35,610 nucleotides of DNA from Candidatus Gastranaerophilales bacterium (lineage in GTDB: Bacteria > Cyanobacteriota > Vampirovibrionia > Gastranaerophilales > Gastranaerophilaceae): the NCBI GenBank assembly GCA_947631645.1, contig CANRMD010000020.1, positions 1 through 35,610 on the forward strand. The letters run 5' to 3'. The translations under genes were made by a program, and so were the position numbers. Below are positions 17,013-25,917 of the stretch, piece after piece. The notes under the pieces were generated by a model that saw only the letters and a program-made list of their open reading frames with translations, was not told where the DNA came from and searched no databases. The first letter of the stretch is position 1. Each line of letters opens with the position of its first letter.

Positions 17013-18539
17013 ATGGATATTTCATATAAAATTTTAGTTGTTGATGATGATAAGTTAGTAACCTCTTCGTTAAAATCTTTATTTATGATTGAGGGTATAC
17101 AGGGGGCTGTTTTTTTTAATGACCCGATGGAAGCTCTTGATTTTCTTAAAGATAATAAGTGTGATGTTATTATTTCTGATTTTATAATGCCTCAAATGAA
17201 CGGACTTGAATTTTTAAGCAGTGCTAAAAAACTTTATCCGACGGCAAGTATGATTTTACTTACAGGCTATGCCGATAAAGAAAACGCCATTAAGGCTATT
17301 AATGAGGTTGGTTTATATAAATATATTGAAAAACCTTGGGATAATGATGAGTTAATTATTAATATTAAAAATGCTTATGAACGTTCTAACCTTGTTGAAA
17401 AATTGGAAGAATCTAATAAACAATTGAAAAAATATTCACTACATTTGGAAGAATTGGTCAGAGAAAAAACAGAACATTTAAGTGCGGTTATTAATAATTG
17501 TGCCGACGGAATTATTCTTTTATCGAATGATGACCGTATCATTGAGGCAAACCCTGCTTGTGAAAGTATGTTTGGTTTATCTTTGGAAATTTTAAAAGAA
17601 AAAAAACTAAATGAACTTTTTATGTCTGAAGACGGTAATTTATTTAATATTTTCAATTCTAATGATGAAAGAATTTTTAGAAATGTTGATATATTAAATG
17701 CCGTAAATGGTATTAAAATTCCTGTTGAAATCAGTTGTGCGTTTATTGAACCAAAAAATAATATTGAACAAGGGAAATATATCTTGGTTATAAGAAATGT
17801 TCATTTTCAAAAAGAAATGGATAGGCTTAGAGAAGATTTTATTGCAACATTAACTCATGATTTAAGGACTCCGTCATTAGCTTCTATTCAAACCTTAGAC
17901 TATTTTATCAACGGCAAGCTGGGGGACCTTAATGATAAACAGCTGATGCTTTTAAAAACGATGAAAAAAAGCAACGAGGATATGCTTGGTTTGGTTAATA
18001 CATTATTGGAAGTTTATAAATATGAATCGGGAAGATTAAATCTTGTTAAAACCCCTTTTGATTTTTCAGCTCTTACCGATGAGTGTATTGAACAGGTTAT
18101 ATCCATTGCTCAATCTAAAAATCAAGTTATTGAGAAAAATTATATTAACTTAAATTCAGCTCAAATTGTTGCAGACAGAAATGAAATAAGGCGGGTTATA
18201 GTTAACTTGCTTGGTAATGCAATAAAATATACTCAAGAGGGCGGATTAATTCAAGTTAATGCACAGATTGACGAAAATGATTTAAGATTTTCAGTTAAAG
18301 ATAATGGTGAGGGAATTTATAAAAAGGATATCCCTAAATTATTTAAACGGTTCTCTCAAGGTACGCAGGAAAAACGTTCTATCAGTACAGGGTTAGGACT
18401 TTATTTGTCCAAGCAGATTATTGATGCCCACGGCGGTAAAATTTGGCTTGAAAGTGATAAAGGTAAAGGAAGTGAGTTTTTCTTTGTACTTTTAGATGCT
18501 GTTGAAGTAAAAGAAAAGGATACATTATGGACGGCTTAA
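17013..18539 (+). CDS. Hybrid sensor kinase: receiver, PAS, histidine kinase
   Basis: This 508-residue soluble kinase has no membrane segments. Residues 1-122 are a complete receiver domain with phosphoacceptor Asp56 (ISDFIMP), Thr84 and Lys107. A coiled linker (~122-152) leads to a PAS domain (~154-268). The HisKA domain has His282 (LTHDLRTP), and a HATPase_c domain at ~380-500 has the N box (VNLLGNAIKY), DNGEGI and the STGLGLYLSKQI box. The receiver-first order suggests its kinase activity is set by another phosphodonor. The gene overlaps the next response regulator by 13 bp, making that the likely output partner. The signal sensed by PAS is unknown; no cofactor-binding residues were identified. 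Confidence 0.9.
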   Translation: MDISYKILVVDDDKLVTSSLKSLFMIEGIQGAVFFNDPMEALDFLKDNKCDVIISDFIMPQMNGLEFLSSAKKLYPTASMILLTGYADKENAIKAINEVGLYKYIEKPWDNDELIINIKNAYERSNLVEKLEESNKQLKKYSLHLEELVREKTEHLSAVINNCADGIILLSNDDRIIEANPACESMFGLSLEILKEKKLNELFMSEDGNLFNIFNSNDERIFRNVDILNAVNGIKIPVEISCAFIEPKNNIEQGKYILVIRNVHFQKEMDRLREDFIATLTHDLRTPSLASIQTLDYFINGKLGDLNDKQLMLLKTMKKSNEDMLGLVNTLLEVYKYESGRLNLVKTPFDFSALTDECIEQVISIAQSKNQVIEKNYINLNSAQIVADRNEIRRVIVNLLGNAIKYTQEGGLIQVNAQIDENDLRFSVKDNGEGIYKKDIPKLFKRFSQGTQEKRSISTGLGLYLSKQIIDAHGGKIWLESDKGKGSEFFFVLLDAVEVKEKDTLWTA

Positions 18540-19201
18540 AAGTTTTACTTGTTGAAGACCATACTATGGTCAGGCTTGGTCTTTCTCTTGTGTTTGAAAA
18601 CTGTGAGGGAATTGATTTAATTGGTGAAGCTGATAACGGTAAAAAAGGTGTTGAATTGGCTTTAAAACTTAATCCTGATGTTGTTCTTATGGATATCGGT
18701 CTGCCTGAAATGGATGGTATTCAAGCTACGGCTTTAATTAAAAAATCTAACCCCAATATTAAAGTATTGATTTTTACTTCCAGAGAAAGTGAAGATGATG
18801 TTTTTGATTCTTTATCATCAGGAGCTGACGGGTATATTATGAAAGGTGCTAATGAAGAGCAGATGATTTCAGCTATTAAAGCTGTTGCGGAAGGTACCGC
18901 TTGGCTTGATCCCGCTATAGCAAGATTGGTGCTTTCTAATGTGAAAAAACAATCTGCTGTTTCCGTTAATGATAATAATTCAACAGTTAGTAAAAATGCT
19001 AAAAATACATATGGGCTTACAGATAGAGAAATTGAAGTGTTGGCACTTATTGTAGAGGGTTGTAATAATTCTGAAATAGCTAAAAAACTTGTTATCACTC
19101 TTTCTACTGCAAAAGCTCATGTACATAGTATTTTGCAAAAATTGTATGTTACAAACAGAACTCAAGCTACTATTCAGGCGGTTAAAGAGGGGCTTGTTTA
19201 A
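18527..19201 (+). CDS. NarL/LuxR-type response regulator
   Basis: This 224-residue transcription regulator has an N-terminal receiver (acidic Glu10/Asp11, phosphoacceptor Asp56 in LMDIGLP, Thr and Lys in IFTS and YIMKG). A Ser/Asn-rich linker at ~140-158 leads to a LuxR-type helix-turn-helix (LTDREIEVLALI, then the recognition helix in TLSTAKAHVHSILQKL). It should bind DNA as a phosphorylated dimer. It is translationally coupled to the upstream kinase (13-bp overlap, AAGGAT site inside the kinase gene) and to the next gene (TAATG). It may regulate the secreted protein encoded right after it. Confidence 0.93.
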   Translation: MDGLKVLLVEDHTMVRLGLSLVFENCEGIDLIGEADNGKKGVELALKLNPDVVLMDIGLPEMDGIQATALIKKSNPNIKVLIFTSRESEDDVFDSLSSGADGYIMKGANEEQMISAIKAVAEGTAWLDPAIARLVLSNVKKQSAVSVNDNNSTVSKNAKNTYGLTDREIEVLALIVEGCNNSEIAKKLVITLSTAKAHVHSILQKLYVTNRTQATIQAVKEGLV

Positions 19202-20292
19202 TGTTGAAGAAAATTTTTATCTTTTCCTTTTTATTTATTTTCTTTCTGTCTGCTTTCGCAGAAGATGAAGTTAAAAAAGAAAAAAAAGACAAAAATAAAA
19301 TTCCCGATCCTCTTTATTTGAATTCTGAAGTGCTTAATCCTGAAGATTTTGAAAAACCTGTTAAAGAAAAAGACCCCAGAACATTAGAAGAAAAAGTCAG
19401 AAGTAAACTTCATTTACCTCCGACTAAGAAAATATATTTGCATAATATTGATAAAACAGATTACCCTGTTACTATGGATGATTATTTTAAATTATCAATT
19501 GAAAAAAAACGTAAAGATTTTGTTATTCCCGAGCCTGTTTTTTCTCAGCCTGATGATTTAATTTTACCAGACCCTCAGTATAGAGTTATAATGTACAATA
19601 CTCCTCCGGGACAAAGAAATATAAACTTATCTCAGGTTATTGCCCAAAGAGCAGTATCTTCGCCCGGTATTTTATCTCCCGATAAAACTAAAATGGTTTA
19701 TACTAAAGCATTTTATTATCCTAAATTCGGTCAAACTTCATCAGCCGCATATTATGTTCCTGTTGATTCTAAAATTAACGATGCTTATCAGGCACTTTAT
19801 ATGACAAATGTTATGCAAGGTGATATGAGAGCTATTGTTGAAGTGGGTATGGATTATCTTATTAATTATCAGTTTAAATCTCTTTATCCTATTGATTGGT
19901 CTAAAGACAGTAAAAAAATTGCTTTTAAAGAAAAAATAGGTTCAAACCTTGAACAAACTTGGCAAACTAATGTTATTATATACGATTTTGAGTCACAAAA
20001 ATGGAAAAGGCTTACGGCTGTCAGAGAAGCAATTATTTATTGGTGGCGTAATAATAAAAATATTGATTTGAAAGATTATCTTTGGGATATTTTCCCTGTC
20101 GGATGGGATAAGAATAATCCTGACAGACTAGTTGTTTATGCATACGCATTTACTGAAACCAAGCCTTTGTTTTTAGGTACTTGGAGTATTGACTTTAATG
20201 AAGCAAAATCACAACTCGTTTCTATTGATTCTACTCAGGTTGAAATTGATTTAAACGGCTTTGGGCTTAAAGAAGTCAAGTTTGAACATTAA
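19201..20292 (+). CDS. Secreted hypothetical protein
   Basis: This 363-residue protein has a clear signal peptide (KK, a long hydrophobic stretch rich in Phe, cleavage likely after AFA at residue 20) and a Lys/Glu/Pro-rich start of the mature part. I do not recognise the family. The central and C-terminal parts contain SPGILSPDKTKMVYT, DWSKDSKKIAF and DIFPVGWDKNNPDRLVVYAY, spaced like blades of a beta-propeller (TolB/WD-like), but this is only a resemblance. Its ATG overlaps the regulator stop by one base (TAATG) with GAGGGG upstream, so it is the third gene of the two-component operon. The last 42 bp overlap the convergent gene on the other strand. Confidence 0.75.
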   Translation: MLKKIFIFSFLFIFFLSAFAEDEVKKEKKDKNKIPDPLYLNSEVLNPEDFEKPVKEKDPRTLEEKVRSKLHLPPTKKIYLHNIDKTDYPVTMDDYFKLSIEKKRKDFVIPEPVFSQPDDLILPDPQYRVIMYNTPPGQRNINLSQVIAQRAVSSPGILSPDKTKMVYTKAFYYPKFGQTSSAAYYVPVDSKINDAYQALYMTNVMQGDMRAIVEVGMDYLINYQFKSLYPIDWSKDSKKIAFKEKIGSNLEQTWQTNVIIYDFESQKWKRLTAVREAIIYWWRNNKNIDLKDYLWDIFPVGWDKNNPDRLVVYAYAFTETKPLFLGTWSIDFNEAKSQLVSIDSTQVEIDLNGFGLKEVKFEH

Positions 20293-21051
20293 TTCAAGGC
20301 TCTTTTTTATATCTTCTTCCGTAAACATTTCAAGCACCATCGAAGGTTCTATCCCTTGAAGTTTTATTGTTTCAAATATTTTTTCAAAATTTAATGTTCC
20401 GTTTAATAAATTTGAGTGGTCATCATTTTGTTGAAAGTTATTGTGTATGTGCATATGATAAAGTCTGTTTCCGTAGGCTTTTATCCAGTCGCATACATCT
20501 GTTTTTTGTGCATATAAATTGACATGACCTGTATCTAATGCTAATTTTAAATTCGGTGAATTTATTCCGTCGTATAATTCAAGACAATAGTCAGGTGTTG
20601 TTTCAAATACATTTTCTATAACAGCGGTTATACCTGAGGTTTCAAATTCTTTTATAAACTCTTTGAAAAAAGATATAAATTTTCTTTTGAAACTTTTTTG
20701 AGAATCGTAGTGAAGTGTGCCTTTGTTTCCTGTATGAAATAAAACAGTATCGGCACCTATTAACTTTGCGGTTTCAAAAGATTGTTTAAACCTTAGTTCT
20801 GATATTTCTCGTAAATACGGGTCTTTACCTCCTATATTTACATCGGAAAACATTGCATGTACCGTTTTCCTTCCGTTAAAACCCGTTAAATAACTGTTTA
20901 AAATCTCTGCTGCATCTTTGGGGGTTGTTTCTTTTTTATTATAAAAAGGAAGTCGGCTTATCTCTATCCCTGTATTTAATTCTTTTGCAAGTTCAATACT
21001 GTCTTTTATTGTATCTTTCGCAGATGATGATATTAATATTTTATTTCTCAT
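20251..21051 (-). CDS. Sugar phosphate isomerase/epimerase-like TIM-barrel protein
   Basis: This 266-residue protein belongs to the AP_endonuc_2 / xylose-isomerase-like TIM-barrel superfamily. Metal-binding blocks in order are HTGNKG, VIENVFE, LALDTGHVN, YHMHIHNN and a late VLEMF. Members include sugar isomerases, epimerases and endonuclease IV. The endonuclease IV signatures are not complete, so an isomerase-like role is preferred; the substrate is unknown. It starts 2 bp after the stop of the degenerate GGDEF gene, so it is probably coupled to it. Its 3' end overlaps the convergent secreted-protein gene by 42 bp. Confidence 0.75.
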   Translation of the reverse strand: MRNKILISSSAKDTIKDSIELAKELNTGIEISRLPFYNKKETTPKDAAEILNSYLTGFNGRKTVHAMFSDVNIGGKDPYLREISELRFKQSFETAKLIGADTVLFHTGNKGTLHYDSQKSFKRKFISFFKEFIKEFETSGITAVIENVFETTPDYCLELYDGINSPNLKLALDTGHVNLYAQKTDVCDWIKAYGNRLYHMHIHNNFQQNDDHSNLLNGTLNFEKIFETIKLQGIEPSMVLEMFTEEDIKKSLELMFKLDFFKPKAV

Positions 21052-21053
21052 TT

Positions 21054-22328
21054 TTATTCCGGCAATTGGCTTTGTAGTTCATTCATATTTACTCTGTTAG
21101 AAAATTCTGTTATTACATCGTTAATTATTGATGTTAATAACTCTTCGGAAACGTCTTCAAAATCATAAGTTAATCTTCGTATCATCGGTGGTATATCTTT
21201 TTCGCTGTGTTTTATATCTATTATTAACTTTATATATGACGGATACGTCATATTTAATTCACTGATAATTTCATTTTGTGATATAGAAAATTTACTTTCA
21301 CTTTCAGATATACTATATTCAATTTTTGAGTTTGGATATTTATTTTCATTGGCTGTTCTTTGTTGATAAAATACAGGTGCAACTATTTTTTCGAAACTGT
21401 CAAAAAACTCTTTTTTAAAATCTTTAAATGGTTTGTTATTTTCATCTCTTATATCCATTACTTCAACAGCTTCTTGAAATGTTAAGTCATATAAATAATT
21501 AAATTCTTTACCTGTTTCAATTTGATCTTTGACGCTTTGATATAATACAGGTTCCATTTGTTCAAAAGATGTTGTTATTTCTGCAGCAGCACTAAATATT
21601 TGGCATATATTATTTAATGCATTTTTAATTCTTTCGTAAACCGTTTTTGCACCCTTTATACCGGAATTATATAAAATTAGGTAAAAACCTGAATTTCTCC
21701 CGTATGCAACTATATCATTTCCTCTTGGTATAGAGTTTATTATTTCTGCAATCTTATGCATTTGGATTTTTTTGTTTTGTATACTAACCGGCTTTAAATA
21801 CATAAATACTGTATCTTCAAGATTTTCTTCTATGCTTTTGCTAAAGAAATTTCTTAATGCCGTAGGTGCTTGCTCCTTTAAATATATTCCCGTATCTTTA
21901 TCTACTATATTTGTACATACCAGAATATCTTTTGTTGTTTCTATTTTTTTATATAAAATTGATTTTTGCAGAGTTAAAAGTATTCGCATCAATATTATTG
22001 AATCAGTATCAGATAAAAAGAAGAAATCATCAATTCCGTTATCAAATGCATACAGTAATAAATCTTCTACCAAATTGTCCATTATAAATATTATCGGAAC
22101 TTTATTTAAAGATTTTATTGTCCTTATTTCTTTTATAATTCCGACCGAATCAGAATTTGAACAATACACAAGCATTAATGAAGGCTGAGTTGAGTTTAAA
22201 ACAGATATTGCTTCTATATATGATACACTTCTTATTGTGTCACAAGTTCTTAAAAGTTTTATTTTATCAGATATTTGTTGTGATATTTTTTCGTCATTTG
22301 AAATAATTAATATAGAGCTGTTTTTCAA
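21054..22328 (-). CDS. Degenerate receiver plus degenerate GGDEF protein
   Basis: This 424-residue protein starts with TTG behind AAAAGGCGG; the next Met is at residue 52, inside the domain. Residues 1-125 have a receiver-like fold, but the phosphoacceptor position is Tyr55/Cys56 instead of Asp. Residues ~143-260 look like a GGDEF domain start (DKDTGIYLKE, as in DxLTGLxNR). The active site reads YGRNSGFYLIL (209-219) where a working enzyme has YGGDEF. Diguanylate cyclase activity is therefore unlikely; a nucleotide-sensing or protein-binding role is possible. The last ~160 residues are unrecognised. It lies 20 bp after the corA gene and 2 bp before the TIM-barrel gene, in one operon. Confidence 0.65.
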   Translation of the reverse strand: MKNSSILIISNDEKISQQISDKIKLLRTCDTIRSVSYIEAISVLNSTQPSLMLVYCSNSDSVGIIKEIRTIKSLNKVPIIFIMDNLVEDLLLYAFDNGIDDFFFLSDTDSIILMRILLTLQKSILYKKIETTKDILVCTNIVDKDTGIYLKEQAPTALRNFFSKSIEENLEDTVFMYLKPVSIQNKKIQMHKIAEIINSIPRGNDIVAYGRNSGFYLILYNSGIKGAKTVYERIKNALNNICQIFSAAAEITTSFEQMEPVLYQSVKDQIETGKEFNYLYDLTFQEAVEVMDIRDENNKPFKDFKKEFFDSFEKIVAPVFYQQRTANENKYPNSKIEYSISESESKFSISQNEIISELNMTYPSYIKLIIDIKHSEKDIPPMIRRLTYDFEDVSEELLTSIINDVITEFSNRVNMNELQSQLPE

Positions 22329-22348
22329 TTTAACCGCCTTTTATGTCT

Positions 22349-23299
22349 TTAAAACATACCTTTTTTTCTGAAATAAAATACTGCAAGTATTGATGAAATT
22401 ATTGATAAGATTACAACTATTAAAAAACCATAGGGGGTATGTCCAAACGGAACTCTGACGTTCATCCCCCATAATCCGCCTATCATTGTCGGTATTGACA
22501 TTATAATTGTTATGGCGGCTAAAAATTTCATTACCATGTTTAGGTTATTATTTATTATTGATGCAAAACCTTCCATCATCGCCTCAAGAATCATTCTGTG
22601 CATATCAACCATCTCGATTGCCTGACGTGTATCAATAATTACATCTTCCAATAAATCTATATCTTCTTCCGTATTTTTCATATAATTTTGCGAGTTTGAA
22701 TTTGTCATTCTCATTATTTTTTGCAACACTATATCATTGTCTTTTAATGCGGTTGAAAAATATACTAAAGTCTTTTGTATTTCCATTAATTGAAAAAGTG
22801 CTTTATTATTTGTTGCTTTTTGAAGTTCGTTTTCTATATCATCTGTAGTTCTGTTTATTACATCCAAGTATTTTAAATAAAATTTTACGCTTCGATACAG
22901 TATTTTAAGCATAAATTCAGTCTTGTTACGAGTATCAAATGTATATGCGGTGCTCTCGTTAAATGATGAAAGAATGTTATTGTCTTTTGAACATACCGTT
23001 ATTATTGATGTGGGTGTATAAATTATACCTAACGGCAGTGTATCAAAACTGCCTTCCTCTGTCATTATCGGCAAGTTTGTAATTATCAGTATATTACCGT
23101 CTTCTATTTCTATACGAGAACGTTCATCTAAGTCTAATGAATTTAAAAGAAAGTCTTCATCTAATCCTAATACTAAAGATACTTGTTTGATTTCTTCTTC
23201 ATTAGGATTTATCAAACTGAACCATGAACCTGATACAGCTTCACTGATACTTAATCTTGAAAGTTTTTTATTCTCTTCTGTTTTTAGTATCTTTATCAT
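22349..23299 (-). CDS. corA: CorA-family divalent cation transporter
   Basis: This 316-residue transporter has the CorA layout: a large soluble N-terminal domain, a long helical section, and two C-terminal membrane helices. The signature GMN (278-280, in GLWGMN) closes the first helix and the protein ends 36 residues later, as usual. It should carry Mg2+ or Co2+/Ni2+ through a homopentamer in the inner membrane. It is the first gene of a three-gene row with the degenerate GGDEF and TIM-barrel genes. Confidence 0.92.
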   Translation of the reverse strand: MIKILKTEENKKLSRLSISEAVSGSWFSLINPNEEEIKQVSLVLGLDEDFLLNSLDLDERSRIEIEDGNILIITNLPIMTEEGSFDTLPLGIIYTPTSIITVCSKDNNILSSFNESTAYTFDTRNKTEFMLKILYRSVKFYLKYLDVINRTTDDIENELQKATNNKALFQLMEIQKTLVYFSTALKDNDIVLQKIMRMTNSNSQNYMKNTEEDIDLLEDVIIDTRQAIEMVDMHRMILEAMMEGFASIINNNLNMVMKFLAAITIIMSIPTMIGGLWGMNVRVPFGHTPYGFLIVVILSIISSILAVFYFRKKGMF

Positions 23300-23362
23300 A
23301 GTTCTATTCTCTTTAAAAAACTTCTGTTTTTATTAAATCATAAATCTAACATAATTAAAAGT

Positions 23363-23396
23363 AAAAAAAGCACATACATTATGTATGTGCTTTTTT
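23363..23396 (-). terminator. Intrinsic terminator after the ribbon-helix-helix gene
   Basis: A 16-bp perfect stem (arms AAAAAAGCACATACAT and ATGTATGTGCTTTTTT) encloses a single T, so the tip must open to form a small loop. It stops minus-strand transcription from the 62-aa gene before corA. Flanking A/T runs would let it work on both strands. Confidence 0.88.
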
Positions 23397-23418
23397 ATAT
23401 TTCCCTAATCTCAATTAT

Positions 23419-23607
23419 TTAGTCAAGTAATGTTTCTAATATTGCTGCATTTTTCGCTGCAAGTGCATTTTCTCTTACTTTATTTCTGTGAATATATGTT
23501 CTCAATGCTTCTCTTATTAATTCACTTCTTGTTCTGTTTTCATTGTCTGCTACTTTATCTATCTCCCCTAAAAAATTTTCGGGCATTGATATTAAAACTC
23601 TAGCCAT
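23419..23607 (-). CDS. Ribbon-helix-helix (CopG-type) DNA-binding protein
   Basis: This 62-residue protein starts with ARVLISMPENFLGEIDKVA, followed by RTRSELIREALRTYI, the beta strand plus two helices of the CopG/Arc fold. Such proteins bind DNA as dimers and are often antitoxins or autoregulators. AGGAG precedes the ATG. It stands alone: a terminator follows it, and no toxin-sized gene is within reach on this strand, so an antitoxin role is not supported here. Confidence 0.85.
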   Translation of the reverse strand: MARVLISMPENFLGEIDKVADNENRTRSELIREALRTYIHRNKVRENALAAKNAAILETLLD

Positions 23608-23705
23608 TTTTATCTCCTATTTTTCTTCTCTTACTTATATAAAGTTTTTTTTGAGATAAAAATTGTCTATTTTGTATTTAAATAATATATAAAAGTTTAC
23701 AAAAC

Positions 23706-25292
23706 TTAATGGTTTATCTTTAAATTTAATTTGCTCTCATTAAGAATTTTTGCCATATATTGGCTTTCTTGCATTGTTCCTTTTTGTGATTTAAAGTATT
23801 CGTTTTTATATATTGATAATAAAAATTGTCTTTTATTTTCTGTTTTATATAATCTTAATAAATTTTCCGGGATATTAATGTAGTATAAAGAAATTTCTTT
23901 TTTATTATCCGTATATAATTTATTTTCTATACAAATTAAAGTTATTATACATTTTAATTCTTCTTTATCATCTTTTATATTATTTTCTTTTATAAAAGTT
24001 AAATAATTTAATGCTGTTTTTTGTAAGTTTTCAATTGCTTTTGGATAAACAAGGTTTGTTATAAGTATATTTATTTTATATTTTAATGCTGTTGCAGCTT
24101 CTTGCGGAGTTAGTCCGTTCTTTGCCAATTGTTCCGTATCATTTAATAAAGTATACATTGTATTAAAGGCTTTATCATCTGCGGGAGATTTGCCGTAAAA
24201 ACTTTTATATCTGCCTTCAAAAGCCAGCCAAAAATCTGTTAAATCTCCGTCTTTTTGTTTATTGCATCTTTCAAATTGTTCTTTTAATTCGGGGAATCTG
24301 TTTACAATTGCTTTAGCAAAAAAGTAATCAAAAACGGGTATTCTTTCAGATTGTAAAAGTTTATTTTTACTTATTTCATTATAGATTGCCCAATCAGTAT
24401 CATTAAATTGTTTGGTTAATTTACGCATTGAACCGTCTTCTATTTTAATGCCGTAGTGATTGTATACATAATCAGATGCTTCATAAGCACTTATTTCTAA
24501 TGGATTTCTCATATTTTCAGCTAATCTGTAAAAATTTGAATATGAACTTAAAAGTTCAAGGTCGTTTTGGGTCAAAAATCTTTCCAGAGCTTCTTTATAG
24601 TACTCTCCGTTAAAATTTTCTATATCTGCTTTGTCGGATGCTTTCTTCCAAAAAGTTGTATCTATATTTGGAATTCGATTATTTTCAAATAATTCTTTGA
24701 ATTTTTCCAATCCTATATATTTGCATACTTTTGCCAATTTATCGAAATGATCTAATTCGTGTGCTATTATTGCTATAATTACTTTTTTATCTGTTTTTGT
24801 AATCAGATTTTTGCTTATATTTAAATTACCTGTTTTAAAATCAAAATTTGCCGCCATATATGTGTCTGTTGTTTTTGCTTTTTCCTGGCTTATTTCTGTT
24901 GCTTTTACAGGTATTGTATTTGCATTGTATCCTTTATAAATAAGAATTTTATTGACAATATTCCTTATGTAGGTTTCATTATTTGCAGGGTATTGTTTTA
25001 ATTCGTCTAATAAATTATCATATGTCTGAATTTTGCTTTGAAATGCACCGGGGATGTTACTGTTTTGAAGACGGGTATTATTTATTTGAGAAATGGAAGT
25101 CGAAGGAGTCTTTATTTGTTTCTTAATTTGAATTTGCTCTTGATTAATCGGCCTTGACTCTAACAAATCTTCATAAGATTTTTGTTTATTATGGCTTCTT
25201 GGAATAAACAGGTAATATATAATTAGTCCAATCATTAGAAAAACAAAAAATAAAAACCATAATGAAACTGTTTTTTTGGAATTATGTGGCAT
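23706..25292 (-). CDS. Membrane-anchored HExxH protein, putative metallopeptidase
   Basis: This 528-residue protein has one N-terminal membrane helix (residues ~10-30) and a Ser/Asn/Gln-rich linker. The rest is likely outside the membrane. HELDH at residues 178-182, in a helix after VIIAIIA, is a zinc-metallopeptidase HExxH motif. The preceding strand-like section (AANFDFKTGNLNIS) is typical of gluzincin or M48-like entry strands. A third zinc ligand is not obvious. The family is not recognised. AGGGG precedes the ATG. It may be in the same row as the upstream 94-aa gene, 61 bp away. Confidence 0.7.
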   Translation of the reverse strand: MPHNSKKTVSLWFLFFVFLMIGLIIYYLFIPRSHNKQKSYEDLLESRPINQEQIQIKKQIKTPSTSISQINNTRLQNSNIPGAFQSKIQTYDNLLDELKQYPANNETYIRNIVNKILIYKGYNANTIPVKATEISQEKAKTTDTYMAANFDFKTGNLNISKNLITKTDKKVIIAIIAHELDHFDKLAKVCKYIGLEKFKELFENNRIPNIDTTFWKKASDKADIENFNGEYYKEALERFLTQNDLELLSSYSNFYRLAENMRNPLEISAYEASDYVYNHYGIKIEDGSMRKLTKQFNDTDWAIYNEISKNKLLQSERIPVFDYFFAKAIVNRFPELKEQFERCNKQKDGDLTDFWLAFEGRYKSFYGKSPADDKAFNTMYTLLNDTEQLAKNGLTPQEAATALKYKINILITNLVYPKAIENLQKTALNYLTFIKENNIKDDKEELKCIITLICIENKLYTDNKKEISLYYINIPENLLRLYKTENKRQFLLSIYKNEYFKSQKGTMQESQYMAKILNESKLNLKINH

Positions 25293-25353
25293 ACAATATC
25301 CCCTTTCGCATTTAATTATATCATACGAAACGGATTACTCAAAACTAAAATAT

Positions 25354-25638
25354 TTATGCCTTATAATCAAGCCCTGCAAATTTAGGAGTAGATTTATCCA
25401 CATCTCGTTTTAGGGCTTTATTTAACGAATCAATTAGTTTTTGTAAAACGGAAATCTTTGTTTCTTCAGTTTTATTCTGAAGTTCTAGGGAATTATCTCC
25501 TTTGAATAAAGGCATTAAAGGCTGTGAATTTCCAAAAGCTATTGATGAAAGCATTTTATTTGAATTTGCCATCATTTGAGATGTTGCAACGTTTTGGGCT
25601 AATATTGCATTTTGTATTGCTAAATAATTTGAAATCAC
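25354..25638 (-). CDS. Small hypothetical protein
   Basis: This 94-residue protein starts with GTG; AGGAAGG lies about 10 bp upstream and an extended -10 box about 22 bp upstream, which supports the start. It is rich in Ala/Asn/Gln/Ser, with helical N- and C-terminal parts joined by a short loop (LFKGDN). It ends in PKFAGLDYKA. The family is unknown. The short FKG/FAG motifs recall those in the HNH protein at 15033-16946, possibly a lineage-specific trait. No membrane segment or signal peptide is seen. Confidence 0.6.
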   Translation of the reverse strand: MISNYLAIQNAILAQNVATSQMMANSNKMLSSIAFGNSQPLMPLFKGDNSLELQNKTEETKISVLQKLIDSLNKALKRDVDKSTPKFAGLDYKA

Positions 25639-25659
25639 TTTCTTTTACCTTCCTCTTAT

Positions 25660-25668
25660 ATTATAACA
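25660..25668 (-). promoter_or_regulatory. Extended -10 promoter of the 94-aa gene
   Basis: On the minus strand TGTTATAAT is the same extended -10 as in front of the citrate operon. It lies about 22 bp before the GTG start and gives a leader of roughly 15 nt. Confidence 0.5.
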
Positions 25669-25705
25669 TATTATTTTTGTTATGTAAGTCCTTTGTGTAT
25701 AATAA

Positions 25706-25915
25706 TTAAGGAACAGGGTCATAGCCGCCCGGATGAAGCGGATGACATTTTAATATCCTTTTTATGCCTAAATATCCGCCTTTTAATATTCCGTACTTTA
25801 TTATTGCCTGTTTTGTATATTCTGAACAGGTCGGATAAAATCTGCATACGGGCGGAGTTAATTTTGATATCTTTTGGTATATATTGATTATTTTTAATAT
25901 TATGTTTTTAAGCAT
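25706..25915 (-). CDS. yidD: Membrane protein insertion efficiency factor YidD
   Basis: This 69-residue protein carries the YidD hallmarks [10 protein letters not shown] and [13 protein letters not shown], with an amphipathic N-terminal helix. It helps YidC-mediated insertion at the inner membrane. In many bacteria it sits in the rpmH-rnpA-yidD-yidC cluster; here it follows a glycosyltransferase by 2 bp, away from those genes. Length and motifs are normal. Confidence 0.95.
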   Translation of the reverse strand: MLKNIILKIINIYQKISKLTPPVCRFYPTCSEYTKQAIIKYGILKGGYLGIKRILKCHPLHPGGYDPVP

Positions 25916-25917
25916 TT

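Noticed and set aside
23419-23607. Toxin-antitoxin module
   Set aside because: The ribbon-helix-helix gene is followed by a terminator, and the upstream gene is a 528-aa membrane protein; no toxin partner is present.
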